In this document: in pieces, positions 44,415 to 53,477 of the stretch
How the letters are laid out: each line of letters opens with the position of its first letter
Position numbering within the stretch: position 1 is the stretch's first letter
Assembly: GCA_937879855.1 (NCBI GenBank)
Contig: CALFMO010000020.1
Span: 22,304-86,303 of the forward strand
Origin: an uncultured Acidobacteriaceae bacterium
GTDB taxonomy: Bacteria > Acidobacteriota > Terriglobia > Terriglobales > Acidobacteriaceae
Direction of reading: 5' to 3'
DNA length: 64,000 nt
Notes under the pieces: generated by a model
The model's database searches: none
What the model saw: only the letters and a program-made list of their open reading frames with translations
Told to the model about the DNA's origin: nothing
Program-made: the position numbers and the translations under genes

Positions 44415-45557
44415 CTAGTCCTTTAGCAACTGCCTGGCAATCACCAAGCGCTGAATCTCGCTGGTACCCTCGCCGATGGTGCAGAGCTTTACGTCACGAT
44501 AAAACTTTTCGGCGGGATAGTCTTTGATGAAGCCGTAGCCGCCATGAATCTGCACGCCTTCATTGGCGCACTTCACGGCTACTTCGCTGGCGTAGAGTTT
44601 CGCCATCGAGGATTCCTGTGTCGTCTTCATGCCTGCATCTTTCATGGAGGCGGCCCGCATCGTGAGCAGCATGGCCGCGTCGATTTCGGTGGCCATGTCG
44701 GCGAGCTTCCACTGGATCGCCTGAAAATCGCTGATGGCCTTGCCAAACTGGCGCCGCTGTTTCGAATACTTGAGAGCTGCCTCGTAGGCACCTTCCGCCA
44801 TGCCCAGTGACAACGCGGCAATCGAGATGCGTCCGCCGTCGAGCACGCGCATGGCGTCGGGGAATCCTTGGCCTTCTCCACCTAGCAGGTTTTCCGCCGG
44901 AATTGCGCAGTCTTCAAAGATCAATTCGGCGGTATCACTGGCGCGCAATCCCAGCTTGTTTTCTTTTTTGCCGGGACGAAAACCCTTCGTACCTTTCTCC
45001 ACTACGAACGCGGAAATTCCATGGGTGTGGGCCGCGCGATCGGTGACCGCCAGCACCACCACCACGTCGGCGTAGTGCCCGTTGGTGCAGAAAGTCTTGG
45101 TTCCGTTGAGCACCCAACTGTTTCCTTTGCGGGCCGCGGTCATGCGGGCGCTGCCAGCGTCCGATCCCGAGGATGGTTCGGTCAGCCCCCACGCGCCGAT
45201 AAATTCTCCGGTCGCCAGCTTGCTGACATACTTCTTTTTCTGCGCCTCGTTTCCGGCAAGGAAAATATGGTTCGAACATAACGACGTGTGGGCCGCTACG
45301 ATGATTCCGACGGAACCGTCGACACGAGAGAGTTCCTCAATCGCGGTGACATATTCCACGTAGCCCATGCTCGCACCGCCATACTCAGGAGGGAAAATCA
45401 TCCCCAGCAAGCCAAGCTTGCCCAGTTCTTTGACGGTGGCCATCGGGAAATCGCCGGCCTCGTCCCACTTCATGACGTGGGGCTTGATCTCGCGCTCGGC
45501 AAACTCGCGGACGCTCTTCTTCAACTGCAACTGCTCTTCGTTCAATTGGAAATCCAA
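44415..45557 (-). CDS. Acyl-CoA dehydrogenase (short-chain type)
   Basis: FAD enzyme of beta-oxidation or branched-chain acyl-CoA breakdown. 380 aa, normal length. Motifs: LTEPSSGSDAGSA (FAD/substrate signature 1), FCTNGHYADVVVV, AYEAALKYSKQRRQFGK, QIHGGYGFIKDYPAEKFYRD (signature 2) and the catalytic Glu in TIGEGTSEIQRLVIARQLL. It could feed methylmalonyl-CoA metabolism with mce/meaB, but is not in the same operon. Electron acceptor would be ETF, not encoded here. Confidence 0.95.
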   Translation of the reverse strand: MDFQLNEEQLQLKKSVREFAEREIKPHVMKWDEAGDFPMATVKELGKLGLLGMIFPPEYGGASMGYVEYVTAIEELSRVDGSVGIIVAAHTSLCSNHIFLAGNEAQKKKYVSKLATGEFIGAWGLTEPSSGSDAGSARMTAARKGNSWVLNGTKTFCTNGHYADVVVVLAVTDRAAHTHGISAFVVEKGTKGFRPGKKENKLGLRASDTAELIFEDCAIPAENLLGGEGQGFPDAMRVLDGGRISIAALSLGMAEGAYEAALKYSKQRRQFGKAISDFQAIQWKLADMATEIDAAMLLTMRAASMKDAGMKTTQESSMAKLYASEVAVKCANEGVQIHGGYGFIKDYPAEKFYRDVKLCTIGEGTSEIQRLVIARQLLKD

Positions 45558-45823
45558 AGTTCCTCCAAGACACTCGGGTACCGCGACCAGAACGGTCCCG
45601 CATCAAGGGGCAGAGCCGCCTCCCCGAATTTTGATTAGAACATAGCGCTGGAAGAGGAAGAAGTTACCGCCGGAGGGAAAGGGTGAAAGGTGGGGCGAAG
45701 CGCATGAACACTGGCGATTCTGTGCGTTTCGCTGCGCCACCCAACCGACCGGATGGTTTGGAAATTCGCTTGCGATGCTCTTCCGAAGCCAGTGCTGAAG
45801 ATTCGTTGAAATTATACGCCCGG
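45558..45823. other. 266-bp intergenic region with an imperfect palindrome
   Basis: Between hemW and the acyl-CoA dehydrogenase. Holds GGTGGGGCGAAGCGCA (45690-45705) facing TGCGTTTCGCTGCGCCACC (45722-45740), an imperfect inverted repeat of the kind seen elsewhere in the window. No gene seen. Confidence 0.5.
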
Positions 45824-47071
45824 TCAGGCTTTGTTTGAAACCGTGCTGGTCTCTAGAAAGGCCTGAAAAACCTCATTCGAAAGCAATCTTCCGCGAGGTG
45901 TGAGGCGAATGAAGTCGCCAGTTTGCTGAATCAGTTCGTCTGACATCAATCCCGCGATTGTGGGCCGGAGATTCTCGAGGGCTTGCTGACCGAAGGTTGC
46001 CGCAACCTGTCGCAAATCCACTCCCTTGTTCAAGCGCAAACCGAGGAAGAAAGTCTCTTCCAAGGCCGCCGCTTTGGGAATCTCGGTTCGTTGCAACGGT
46101 GATCCAGTAACATATTTTTCCAGAACATCCGCTGAGGCCAAGCGGACCGCCGGAACCTCCGGCGATGTAGAGAGCAGCATGGAATGCGCGTCCACGCCGA
46201 AGCCGAGGTAGGGCTGCCGCGTCCAGTATTTGAGATTGTGTCGAGACTCGGATCCGGGCCGCGCGAAATTAGAAATTTCGTATTGAGCGATGCCGGCGGC
46301 TTCTAATTGTTCGCACGCTACGATGTAGAAATCTGCCGTAGCCTCTTCATCCGGCACGAAGTGCGCGTGATAGCGGGTGCCACCCGCGATCACCTCACGG
46401 CCGAGCCGGGAGTCTTCATCCACCTCGAGCATATACACGCTGACGTGCGGAGCGTGAGTCGCGAGGGTCTCATCGAGCGAATATTGCCAGCTTTCTTCTG
46501 TCTGGTGCGGCAGCCCAGCGATCAGATCGATATTAATGTTCGCAATCCCGGCAGCGCGCAGGCGGGCGATGTCTTCCAGCACCGTCGCTCGCTTGTGCAG
46601 GCGCCCAACTGCGGCCGCTTCGGCATCAACAAAAGACTGTACGCCCAGGCTGATACGGCCCACACCACACGCTAACAATCCCTCGACAACGCTTGGCGCG
46701 AGCGTTCCGGGCGCACATTCGACGGTGATTTCGGCATCGGACGACACCGAGAACTGCTGGCGGACGGCGTCAAAGATTCTTCGCAATTGCGCGGATTCGA
46801 GCACCGTCGGCGTGCCACCGCCGAGATAGATGGAGTCGACTTCGTTCTCGATCTTCGCTCCCATTTCCTCGGCGACTTGCGGCGCGGTGGCAATGTCGGC
46901 GCACACGCGATCCACGTAGCGTTGGAACACGGCTCGCGAGAAAACGTCGGAGGCGAAATTGCAATAGCTGCACTTCGTCCGACAGAACGGAACCGAGATG
47001 TAGATACCCAGGGCCACTCTGGTGATTATCCCACTCTTAAAGCTTTTGCTTCCTTGCTGCCACGCCGCCAT
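45824..47071 (-). CDS. hemW: Radical SAM heme chaperone HemW
   Basis: 415 aa from ATG 47071; a GTG at 47017 (VALGIYISVPFC) would give a start nearer the family norm, and neither has a good ribosome binding site. Radical SAM cluster motif CRTKCSYC, then IYLGGGTPTVLE, VECAPGTL, RISLGVQSF and the HemW C-terminal winged-helix region FFLGLRLNKGVDL. The Cys after the CxxxCxxC motif found in HemN is missing, as in HemW, so heme transfer or insertion rather than coproporphyrinogen oxidation is likely. Divergent from the ABC exporter gene. Confidence 0.9.
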   Translation of the reverse strand: MAAWQQGSKSFKSGIITRVALGIYISVPFCRTKCSYCNFASDVFSRAVFQRYVDRVCADIATAPQVAEEMGAKIENEVDSIYLGGGTPTVLESAQLRRIFDAVRQQFSVSSDAEITVECAPGTLAPSVVEGLLACGVGRISLGVQSFVDAEAAAVGRLHKRATVLEDIARLRAAGIANINIDLIAGLPHQTEESWQYSLDETLATHAPHVSVYMLEVDEDSRLGREVIAGGTRYHAHFVPDEEATADFYIVACEQLEAAGIAQYEISNFARPGSESRHNLKYWTRQPYLGFGVDAHSMLLSTSPEVPAVRLASADVLEKYVTGSPLQRTEIPKAAALEETFFLGLRLNKGVDLRQVAATFGQQALENLRPTIAGLMSDELIQQTGDFIRLTPRGRLLSNEVFQAFLETSTVSNKA

Positions 47072-47133
47072 CTATTTAGGTTAACCTGTTGAGAGCGCCC
47101 ACCTGCACGGTCTGTGGAGCTTTGTCTCGAACA

Positions 47134-49158
47134 ATGGCCCAGGAAGAGGAAATACTAGGGAAAGCATATGACAGCCGGCTGATGCGGCGGCTTCTCACCT
47201 ACCTGCGTCCTTATCGCTGGCAGGTGACGATTGCCCTTGTCTCGATCTTTGTCAAATCTTTTTGCGACGTGCTCGGGCCCTACCTGGTTAAAGTAGCCGT
47301 GGACCGCTACCTGGCGCCGGTAAAGGGCATGAGTTCGGGGCTGTGGAATTGGCTCAGTCCGCAGCCCTTGCATGGCATTGCACAGATTTCCGCGATTTAC
47401 TTCGGCCTGCTGATTCTCACCTTCGTGTTCGAATTTCTGCAGACTTACTTCATGCAATGGACCGGGCAGAAAGTTATGTTCGACCTGCGCAGCCAGATTT
47501 TCCGCCACCTGCAGCGCATGCACGTCGCTTTCTACGACAAGAATCCGGTCGGCCGCCTGGTCACGCGCGTCACCACCGACGTGGACGCGTTGAATGAAAT
47601 GTTCACCTCGGGCGTGGTTTCCATTTTTGAAGACCTGTTTGTGCTGCTGGGAATCGTGGGAATCATGTTGTGCATGAATTGGAAGTTGGCGCTGATCACA
47701 TTCGCGGTACTGCCCTTCATTGTGGTGGCGACCAAGATTTTCCGCGACAAGGTACGCGATTCCTACCGGCGCATCCGCATTGCCATTGCGCGCATTAATT
47801 CGTATTTGCAGGAACACGTCAGCGGCATGGTCGTGCTGCAGCTTTTTAACCGCGAGCGCAAAGCCTACCGGCGCTTCTCGGAAATCAACCGGAGCCACAT
47901 GGACGCGTACAAGGACGCGATCTTGGCGTACGCGCTTTACTATCCCGCGGTTGATTTCTTTTCTTCAATCGCGATTGCATGCGTGATCTGGTTCGGCGGG
48001 CAGGATGTCTTGCGTCTTGTCGGCGCCAACGACGTGATCGCGACTGCTGCCTCCCTCGGAACGCTGATTGCCTTCATCCAGTATGCGCAGCGCTTCTTCC
48101 GTCCCATCATGGACTTCAGCGAAAAGTACAACATTCTGCAGTCTGCGATGGCAGCCAGCGAACGCATATTCAAATTGCTGGATACTCCGGTGGACATCGT
48201 TTCGCCCGCGGTGACCAAGAAGCCGGAAGGTCCGGGCCGGATCGAGTTCGATCATGTGTGGTTCGCGTATCGGGATATAGCGGACGAGACTGTCGAGGCA
48301 AGCGGCAGCAGTCGAGCTTCGCTCGACCGGACGGCCGAGGGCGGCCGTCCCCACACGGGCGGCGATCCTCACATCAGTGTTGCTGCCACTCCTGACTGGG
48401 TTTTACGTGACGTCAGCTTCGCCATCGAACCGGGAGAGACGGTCGCCATTGTCGGGCACACGGGCGCGGGTAAGACTACGCTGATTTCCCTGCTGCTGCG
48501 CTTCTATGATGTGCAGAAAGGAGCGGTGCGCATCGACGGGGTCGACGTCAAAGAAATGTACCTCCCAGACCTGCGCAGCCGCTTTGGCGTTGTGTTGCAG
48601 GATCCGTTTCTTTTCTCCGGAACGATCGGCGGCAACATTCGCCTGGGCACCGCGCGCATACAGGACGACCTCGTTGAGAAGGCTGCGGAGGACGTGAACC
48701 TCGGCGACTTTATCCGCGCCCTGCCCAACGGCTTCAACGAGGAAGTCCGCGAGCGCGGATCGACGCTTTCCACGGGACAGAAACAACTTATCTCCTTTGC
48801 CCGGGCCTTGGCGCACGAACCGAAAATTCTTATCCTCGACGAAGCTACCTCGAGCGTGGACACGGAAACCGAGTTCAAAGTGCGCGACGCGCTCGGACGC
48901 ATGGTGGAAGGCCGCACCTCGCTGATCATTGCTCACCGCCTGTCGACGGTACAGCGCGCCGACAAAATCATCGTCATGCACAAAGGCCAGGTCCGTGAAA
49001 TGGGTACGCATCAGGAACTACTGGCGCAGCACGGAATTTACTTCAAGCTGTATCAACTGCAGTACAAAGATCAGGAACTGAATGTGGCGCGGGCGCCTAC
49101 GCCCGCGAACGGCTCCGGGCTCCAGCAGCCCGAGGTGACAGCCGGAGGCGATGACTAG
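47134..49158 (+). CDS. MsbA/MdlB-like ABC exporter with a repeat-encoded insert
   Basis: Half-size lipid/lipid A-type exporter, 674 aa from ATG 47134 (a TTG at 47089 adds 15 unlikely residues). TM domain residues 30-330 contain FDLRSQIFRHLQRMHVAFYD and GRLVTRVTTDVDAL. ATPase domain: Walker A GHTGAGKTT, ABC signature LSTGQKQL, Walker B ILILDEATSSVD and IAHRLSTV. Between FDHVWFAYRD and WVLRDVSFAIEPGE, where other exporters have only a few residues, about 35 extra residues (near 384-418, including SSRASLDRTAEGGRPH) are encoded by a family A palindromic repeat. lpxB follows 113 bp downstream, supporting a lipid A role. Confidence 0.9.
   Translation: MAQEEEILGKAYDSRLMRRLLTYLRPYRWQVTIALVSIFVKSFCDVLGPYLVKVAVDRYLAPVKGMSSGLWNWLSPQPLHGIAQISAIYFGLLILTFVFEFLQTYFMQWTGQKVMFDLRSQIFRHLQRMHVAFYDKNPVGRLVTRVTTDVDALNEMFTSGVVSIFEDLFVLLGIVGIMLCMNWKLALITFAVLPFIVVATKIFRDKVRDSYRRIRIAIARINSYLQEHVSGMVVLQLFNRERKAYRRFSEINRSHMDAYKDAILAYALYYPAVDFFSSIAIACVIWFGGQDVLRLVGANDVIATAASLGTLIAFIQYAQRFFRPIMDFSEKYNILQSAMAASERIFKLLDTPVDIVSPAVTKKPEGPGRIEFDHVWFAYRDIADETVEASGSSRASLDRTAEGGRPHTGGDPHISVAATPDWVLRDVSFAIEPGETVAIVGHTGAGKTTLISLLLRFYDVQKGAVRIDGVDVKEMYLPDLRSRFGVVLQDPFLFSGTIGGNIRLGTARIQDDLVEKAAEDVNLGDFIRALPNGFNEEVRERGSTLSTGQKQLISFARALAHEPKILILDEATSSVDTETEFKVRDALGRMVEGRTSLIIAHRLSTVQRADKIIVMHKGQVREMGTHQELLAQHGIYFKLYQLQYKDQELNVARAPTPANGSGLQQPEVTAGGDD
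48308..48361. repeat. Family A repeat inside the MsbA-like gene
   Basis: GTCGAGCTTCGCTCGACCGG followed by ACGGCCGAGGGCGGCCGTCCCCACAC-type sequence, in phase with the gene. Same order of parts as 24373-24418 and 49366-49410. Confidence 0.88.
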
Positions 49159-49271
49159 GCGATCACGAAATGTCTCAGTCAAAGCGAATCTTCCTGTCCG
49201 TTCTTGTGCGCAAGGGCAATCGACTGCGTGGATGAAGTCGCGAGTACTGTCCTCGGCTTTACAATGCTTGC

Positions 49272-50576
49272 TTGCGAATTCTGATCTCAGCCGGCGAAGC
49301 TTCGGGGGAAATGTATGGGGCGCAGCTGATTGAGGCGCTGCAGCGGGCTGCCGGGCGAAAAGCGGCGGAGCTTCGCTCCGCTGGACAGCCGAGGGCGGCT
49401 GTCCCCACACAAACATCTCGCTTCGCTCATGTGGGAACAGCCTCCCAAGCCAGCCCTGGACGAGGTCGAAGGGGCAGTCCAGCCAACTTGAACCTTCCGC
49501 TGGAATTCTTTGGCGTGGGCGGGGAGCGCATGCGGGCTGCCGGATGCGACACCGTCGTCGAAGCCAAGGATCTGGCCGTCGTCGGCATCACGGAGATCCT
49601 CAGCCATCTGCCAAAAATCCTCAGCCTCTATCGACACTTGATCGAAGAAGCCGACAAGCGCAAGCCCGATCTCGCGATTGTGATCGATTCTCCCGCCTTC
49701 AACTGGCGCGTCGCCCGGCAGATGAAGAAACGCGGGATTCCCACGGTCTATTACGTAGCGCCACAGTTCTGGGCGTGGCGGCAGGGGCGCGTGCGGCTAC
49801 TCCGCGACTACATCGACGAGGCGCTGGTGATCTTCCCTTTCGAAGAGCAGTTCTATCGCGAGCGGGGCGTGGACGCGACCTTCGTTGGCCATCCTCTGGC
49901 GGAGCTGCCCCATCCGACGATCGAGCGCAGAGACTACGCAGGACAACTGCATCTGGATCCGTCCAAGACCTGGATCACGCTGATGCCCGGCAGCCGCGTC
50001 AAAGAAGTACGCATGAACCTGCTGACGATTCTGGATTCGGCGGCACAGCTTGGTTCGTATTATGAATTTCTGCTTCCGGTCGCTCCGACGCTCGACCGCA
50101 GTTTCCTGCTGAGCCAGATCGAGCCATGGGTCGCCCGCACGAAAATCACGCTTGTGCCCGACGCGCTGCCCGCGTTGTGGCACTCGCGGGCAGGCATTGT
50201 GGCCAGCGGCACCGCCACCGTGGAGGCGGCGATGATGAACACACCGTTCGTAATGGTCTACTGCGTCTCGTCGCTCACTTACCTGCTGGGCAAGCCGCGG
50301 GTCAAGGTTCCGCACTTTGCCATGGTCAATCTGATTGCCGGGGAGGAAGTCGTTCCGGAATTAGTGCAACATGACTTCAATGCACAAAACGTTGTTTCTC
50401 GTTTGCGGGAAATCCTGCCCGATGGCCCTGTTCGGGACCGTATGCTGGAAGGTCTGGCTCGGGTGAAGGCGCGGCTGCGAGTTCCGGGGGCCGAGTCTGG
50501 GACTCCTCAGCATCCTGCTGATCGGGCGGCGGAAATCATCCTGAACTGTATTCCCGGTTTCGACGAAAGGCGATGA
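49272..50576 (+). CDS. lpxB: Lipid-A-disaccharide synthase with a repeat-encoded insert
   Basis: GT19 enzyme joining UDP-2,3-diacylglucosamine and lipid X in lipid A synthesis. TTG start at 49272 (MRILISAGEASGEMYGAQLI), without a good ribosome binding site. Core motifs: FFGVGGERMRAAG, VVGITEILSHLPK, VIDSPAFNWRVA, YVAPQFWAWRQGR, FVGHPLAE, ITLMPGSRVKEVRMN, SGTATVEAAMMNTPFVMVY. Between LIEALQRA and LEFFGVGG about 40 residues (near 32-73) are encoded by two palindromic repeat modules instead of the usual short loop. 434 aa, longer than typical (about 380) by the size of the insert. Confidence 0.93.
   Translation: MRILISAGEASGEMYGAQLIEALQRAAGRKAAELRSAGQPRAAVPTQTSRFAHVGTASQASPGRGRRGSPANLNLPLEFFGVGGERMRAAGCDTVVEAKDLAVVGITEILSHLPKILSLYRHLIEEADKRKPDLAIVIDSPAFNWRVARQMKKRGIPTVYYVAPQFWAWRQGRVRLLRDYIDEALVIFPFEEQFYRERGVDATFVGHPLAELPHPTIERRDYAGQLHLDPSKTWITLMPGSRVKEVRMNLLTILDSAAQLGSYYEFLLPVAPTLDRSFLLSQIEPWVARTKITLVPDALPALWHSRAGIVASGTATVEAAMMNTPFVMVYCVSSLTYLLGKPRVKVPHFAMVNLIAGEEVVPELVQHDFNAQNVVSRLREILPDGPVRDRMLEGLARVKARLRVPGAESGTPQHPADRAAEIILNCIPGFDERR
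49366..49490. repeat. Composite family A repeat inside lpxB
   Basis: First module GGAGCTTCGCTCCG + GGACAGCCGAGGGCGGCTGTCC-type palindrome (to 49410); second module with CTCGCTTCGCTCATGTGGG and CCCTGGACGAGGTCGAAGG (to 49490). The second module resembles 9690-9712. The reading frame is kept open through both. Confidence 0.87.
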
Positions 50577-50609
50577 TGAGGTCGCCCCGCATACAGTGCC
50601 GCCATCCAA

Positions 50610-50660
50610 TGCGAGGCCGGGACGGCCTCGCGACGGCCGGCAGGATGCCGGCGCTACGGT
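50610..50660. repeat. Dispersed double-hairpin repeat, family B, copy 2
   Basis: TGCGAGGCCGGGACGGCCTCGC then GGCCGGCAGGATGCCGGC and GCTACGGT. Same plan as 33234-33284. Starts 33 bases after the lpxB stop. Confidence 0.85.
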
Positions 50661-50759
50661 TTAGCCGGCCCGTGGCCTATCTTCTTGTGCTTTAACCATC
50701 TTTTGCGTGAGAATCTTCATCATAGGAAATGGGTTATCATTTCCTGGAGAACCTCCTGA

Positions 50760-52823
50760 ATGTCGAGTCACCCACGGCGCGCTCTTAGCGTCCTTACTAG
50801 TTCCCTGACCCTGTCGTTAGTAATTGTGCTCGCGATGCCCGCGAGGGCAGCGGAAAAGGCGCGTCTGCGCGTCGACGACTACCAGATCGAGGCCCAACTG
50901 GAGCCGCACCTCCACCAGATCACGGCCCGGGCCAAAGTTAAATTCACGGCTTTACAGGACTTGAGCGTCGCCGTCTTCGAATTGAACAACGATCTACGGG
51001 TCACCAAGGTGCTCGACGAAAAGAACCAGCCACTCTCCGCCGAGCGCGTGACCCAGGATTCCACGGTGCGGGTGCCGCTGCCCTCAGGCTTGTCCAAAGG
51101 CACTACTACGACCCTGACTTTCGAGTACGACGGGACGCTGGAAAACGCCGACAACAGCCCCGTGCCCGGGCTCAAGTTGGCCTACATCAGCGACGATACA
51201 AGCTACCTTTTCTATGCTGGACGCTGGTTTCCGGTCAACGGATTTGGACTCAATCGGTTCAGCTCGACCATCAGCGTAACCGTGCCCGCGCACATGGTGG
51301 TGATTGGGAGCGGGCAGTCCAGCGTCGCCGACACTCCGGCTTCGAAGAAGCCGAACGCTAGCGTTTTGCCGACTAAGACCTTTACATTTGTTTCGACGAA
51401 GCCGAGTTTTCCCGGCACGATCATTGCCGGAGTTTTTTCCCCGGAATATAAGAGCGACGAAGCCGGGCTGGACCTGCACGTCTTTTTCAAGCCCACGCAT
51501 CAGAGTCTCGCTCCGGCCTACACCACGACTGCCGTACAGGAGTTCAGCTATTTTCTTACCCTTTACGGCCTGCCGCCATCGCAGAAGCTAAACGTAGTGG
51601 AATTGCCTGGGGATACTCTTCCGTATCTGTGGGCGCCGGAAATCGTGGGGCTTGCCGGGCCTTCCATCACCGAGAAGACGAACTACCGCCTGCTGGCCGA
51701 TGCGATTGCCCATGAGTGGTGGGGCGTTTCGGTCAGTCCCGCGACCAAGGACGATTGGTGGCTGAGCGACGGTTTCGCCCGCTATTCGGAGGCGATGTAC
51801 GTGGAGAACGCTGCCGGAGCGGCCGGCCTGGAAGAAGCGGTGAAGGATATGTCGGTGGGCGCCTTGGCCTATGACACCGTGCCGCTCTCGAGCGCCAGCA
51901 AGCTTGATATTTTTTCCACCGAGTTTCAGTCGCTGACCACCGACAAGGGCGCGATGATCCTGCACATGCTGCGCTGGGTGCTGGGCGAGGACAAATACAA
52001 CAAGACGATGCGCGATTTTGCCGCGCAGTATGCCGGGAAATCGGCGACCACGGATGACTTCCGCGAAGTCGCCGAGAAAAACTATGGGCAGCAACTCACC
52101 TGGTTTTTCTCCCAATGGCTCGATTCTACCGGTGCACCGGAATTCAAGGTGAAATACACCACCTACCGTCTGGGCGGCACTTTTGCCAAGGAAGCGAAGG
52201 CGCAGCAGGAACGATCCCCGGGATTCCGCGTGACCGGCGAAATTTCGCAGGATCTTGATCTCTTCCGCATGCCGGTCGACTTGCGAATTGATACGGATGG
52301 AAAAACGGAGAATCAGAAGGTGGAAGTCCAGGGTACGAATTCGCCCTTTTCGATTGAAACCTTCGGGCGTCCGCGGCGCATCTCGATCGATCCCGACCAC
52401 CATGTGTTGACCAACTCGAGCGATGTGAAGTTGCGGGCTTCGATTCTGCGCGGCCAAGCGATGCAGCAACAGGGCGATTTGACGGGCGCGCTCGTGGAAT
52501 TCAATAAAGCGCTCGATATGAATAAGAACAGTTCGCTGGCCCACTATCGCATTGCCGAAGTTTTCTTCCTGCAGCGGAACTATCAATCCTCGGCCAATGC
52601 TTACCGCTCAGCCATCAACGGCGATGGCGAGCCACGCTGGACTGAAGTCTGGAGCCGCATCCAGCTGGGGAAGATTTTTGACATCACGGGCCAGCGCGAA
52701 CGTGCGGTCAACGAATACCGCCAGGCAGTCCAGACCAACGACAATACCTTCGGCGCACTTGAAGAAGCGCGAAAATATCTGCAGAAGGCCTACGAACGGC
52801 CGAAGGAAAAGAGCAGCCAGTAG
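50760..52823 (+). CDS. M1 peptidase-like protein with degenerate zinc site and C-terminal TPRs
   Basis: Exported 687-aa protein (leader VLTSSLTLSLVIVLAMPARAA). Beta-rich M1 N domain, then a catalytic-domain-like region. Where active M1 enzymes read HExxHxWWG and WLNEGF, this one reads ADAIAHEWWG and WLSDGF. The first His and catalytic Glu are replaced by Asp and Ala and the third ligand Glu by Asp; no GAMEN-like motif is visible. It is therefore probably non-catalytic. The C-terminal 150 residues are TPR-like (QQQGDLTGALVEFNKALDMN, SSLAHYRIAEVFFLQRNYQS, GKIFDITGQRERAVNEYRQA), suggesting a protein-binding scaffold. Confidence 0.8.
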   Translation: MSSHPRRALSVLTSSLTLSLVIVLAMPARAAEKARLRVDDYQIEAQLEPHLHQITARAKVKFTALQDLSVAVFELNNDLRVTKVLDEKNQPLSAERVTQDSTVRVPLPSGLSKGTTTTLTFEYDGTLENADNSPVPGLKLAYISDDTSYLFYAGRWFPVNGFGLNRFSSTISVTVPAHMVVIGSGQSSVADTPASKKPNASVLPTKTFTFVSTKPSFPGTIIAGVFSPEYKSDEAGLDLHVFFKPTHQSLAPAYTTTAVQEFSYFLTLYGLPPSQKLNVVELPGDTLPYLWAPEIVGLAGPSITEKTNYRLLADAIAHEWWGVSVSPATKDDWWLSDGFARYSEAMYVENAAGAAGLEEAVKDMSVGALAYDTVPLSSASKLDIFSTEFQSLTTDKGAMILHMLRWVLGEDKYNKTMRDFAAQYAGKSATTDDFREVAEKNYGQQLTWFFSQWLDSTGAPEFKVKYTTYRLGGTFAKEAKAQQERSPGFRVTGEISQDLDLFRMPVDLRIDTDGKTENQKVEVQGTNSPFSIETFGRPRRISIDPDHHVLTNSSDVKLRASILRGQAMQQQGDLTGALVEFNKALDMNKNSSLAHYRIAEVFFLQRNYQSSANAYRSAINGDGEPRWTEVWSRIQLGKIFDITGQRERAVNEYRQAVQTNDNTFGALEEARKYLQKAYERPKEKSSQ

Positions 52824-53048
52824 CACTTTCTTGTCGTCGGATAGGCCAGCCCGAGACCCACCTTCAGAAAACATGCCGCGTGCAGAGCCTCTTTCGGGAG
52901 AGCCCGCGCCAAGTCGACGCGCCGTTTAGATTGTTCCCGCTTCATCAGGTTGATGCTATCCGAAGTTCGGGAAACCGCGAAGAGCGTGCGCAGTCTGCTG
53001 TCACTTGGTAGGATGTTCATCGTCGCCTACCGGCAAAAAGGAACTCTA

Positions 53049-53426
53049 ATGGCTCACCAGCATCCCCCGCGCTTTCTGAAGATTGTGGACGACGCAAAAA
53101 AGCGTGTGCGCGAAACCAACGTCGACACGGTGAAAACCAGGATGGATCGTGGCGAAAAAGTCCTGCTCATCGACGTCCGCGAGGAAAGCGAATACGCCAA
53201 AGATCATCTACCCAGCGCCATCCACCTGGGCAAAGGCATTATCGAGCGCGACATCGAGGCTCGTGTGCCAGAGCTCAACACGGAGATGATTCTTTATTGC
53301 GGCGGCGGCTTTCGTTCCGCGCTGGCCGCCGACAATCTCCAGAAAATGGGCTACACCAACGTGATCTCGATGGACGGCGGCATTCGCGGCTGGCGCGAGA
53401 AGGGTTATCCGCTGACCAAAAGCTAA
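53049..53426 (+). CDS. Rhodanese-domain protein
   Basis: Single-domain sulfurtransferase, 125 aa. ATG at 53049 with AAGGA upstream is chosen over an in-frame start at 52950. LLIDVREESEYAKDHLPSA, then the active-site loop LYCGGGFRSALAA with the catalytic Cys, and DGGIRGWREKGYP at the end. No signal peptide, so cytoplasmic. The sulfur acceptor is unknown. The sugar porter gene starts 51 bp downstream. Confidence 0.9.
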   Translation: MAHQHPPRFLKIVDDAKKRVRETNVDTVKTRMDRGEKVLLIDVREESEYAKDHLPSAIHLGKGIIERDIEARVPELNTEMILYCGGGFRSALAADNLQKMGYTNVISMDGGIRGWREKGYPLTKS

Positions 53427-53477
53427 CAGCACTCGGGCATCGCAGTCGGTTTCAGGAAGCACCGCCTCTACCCACTT

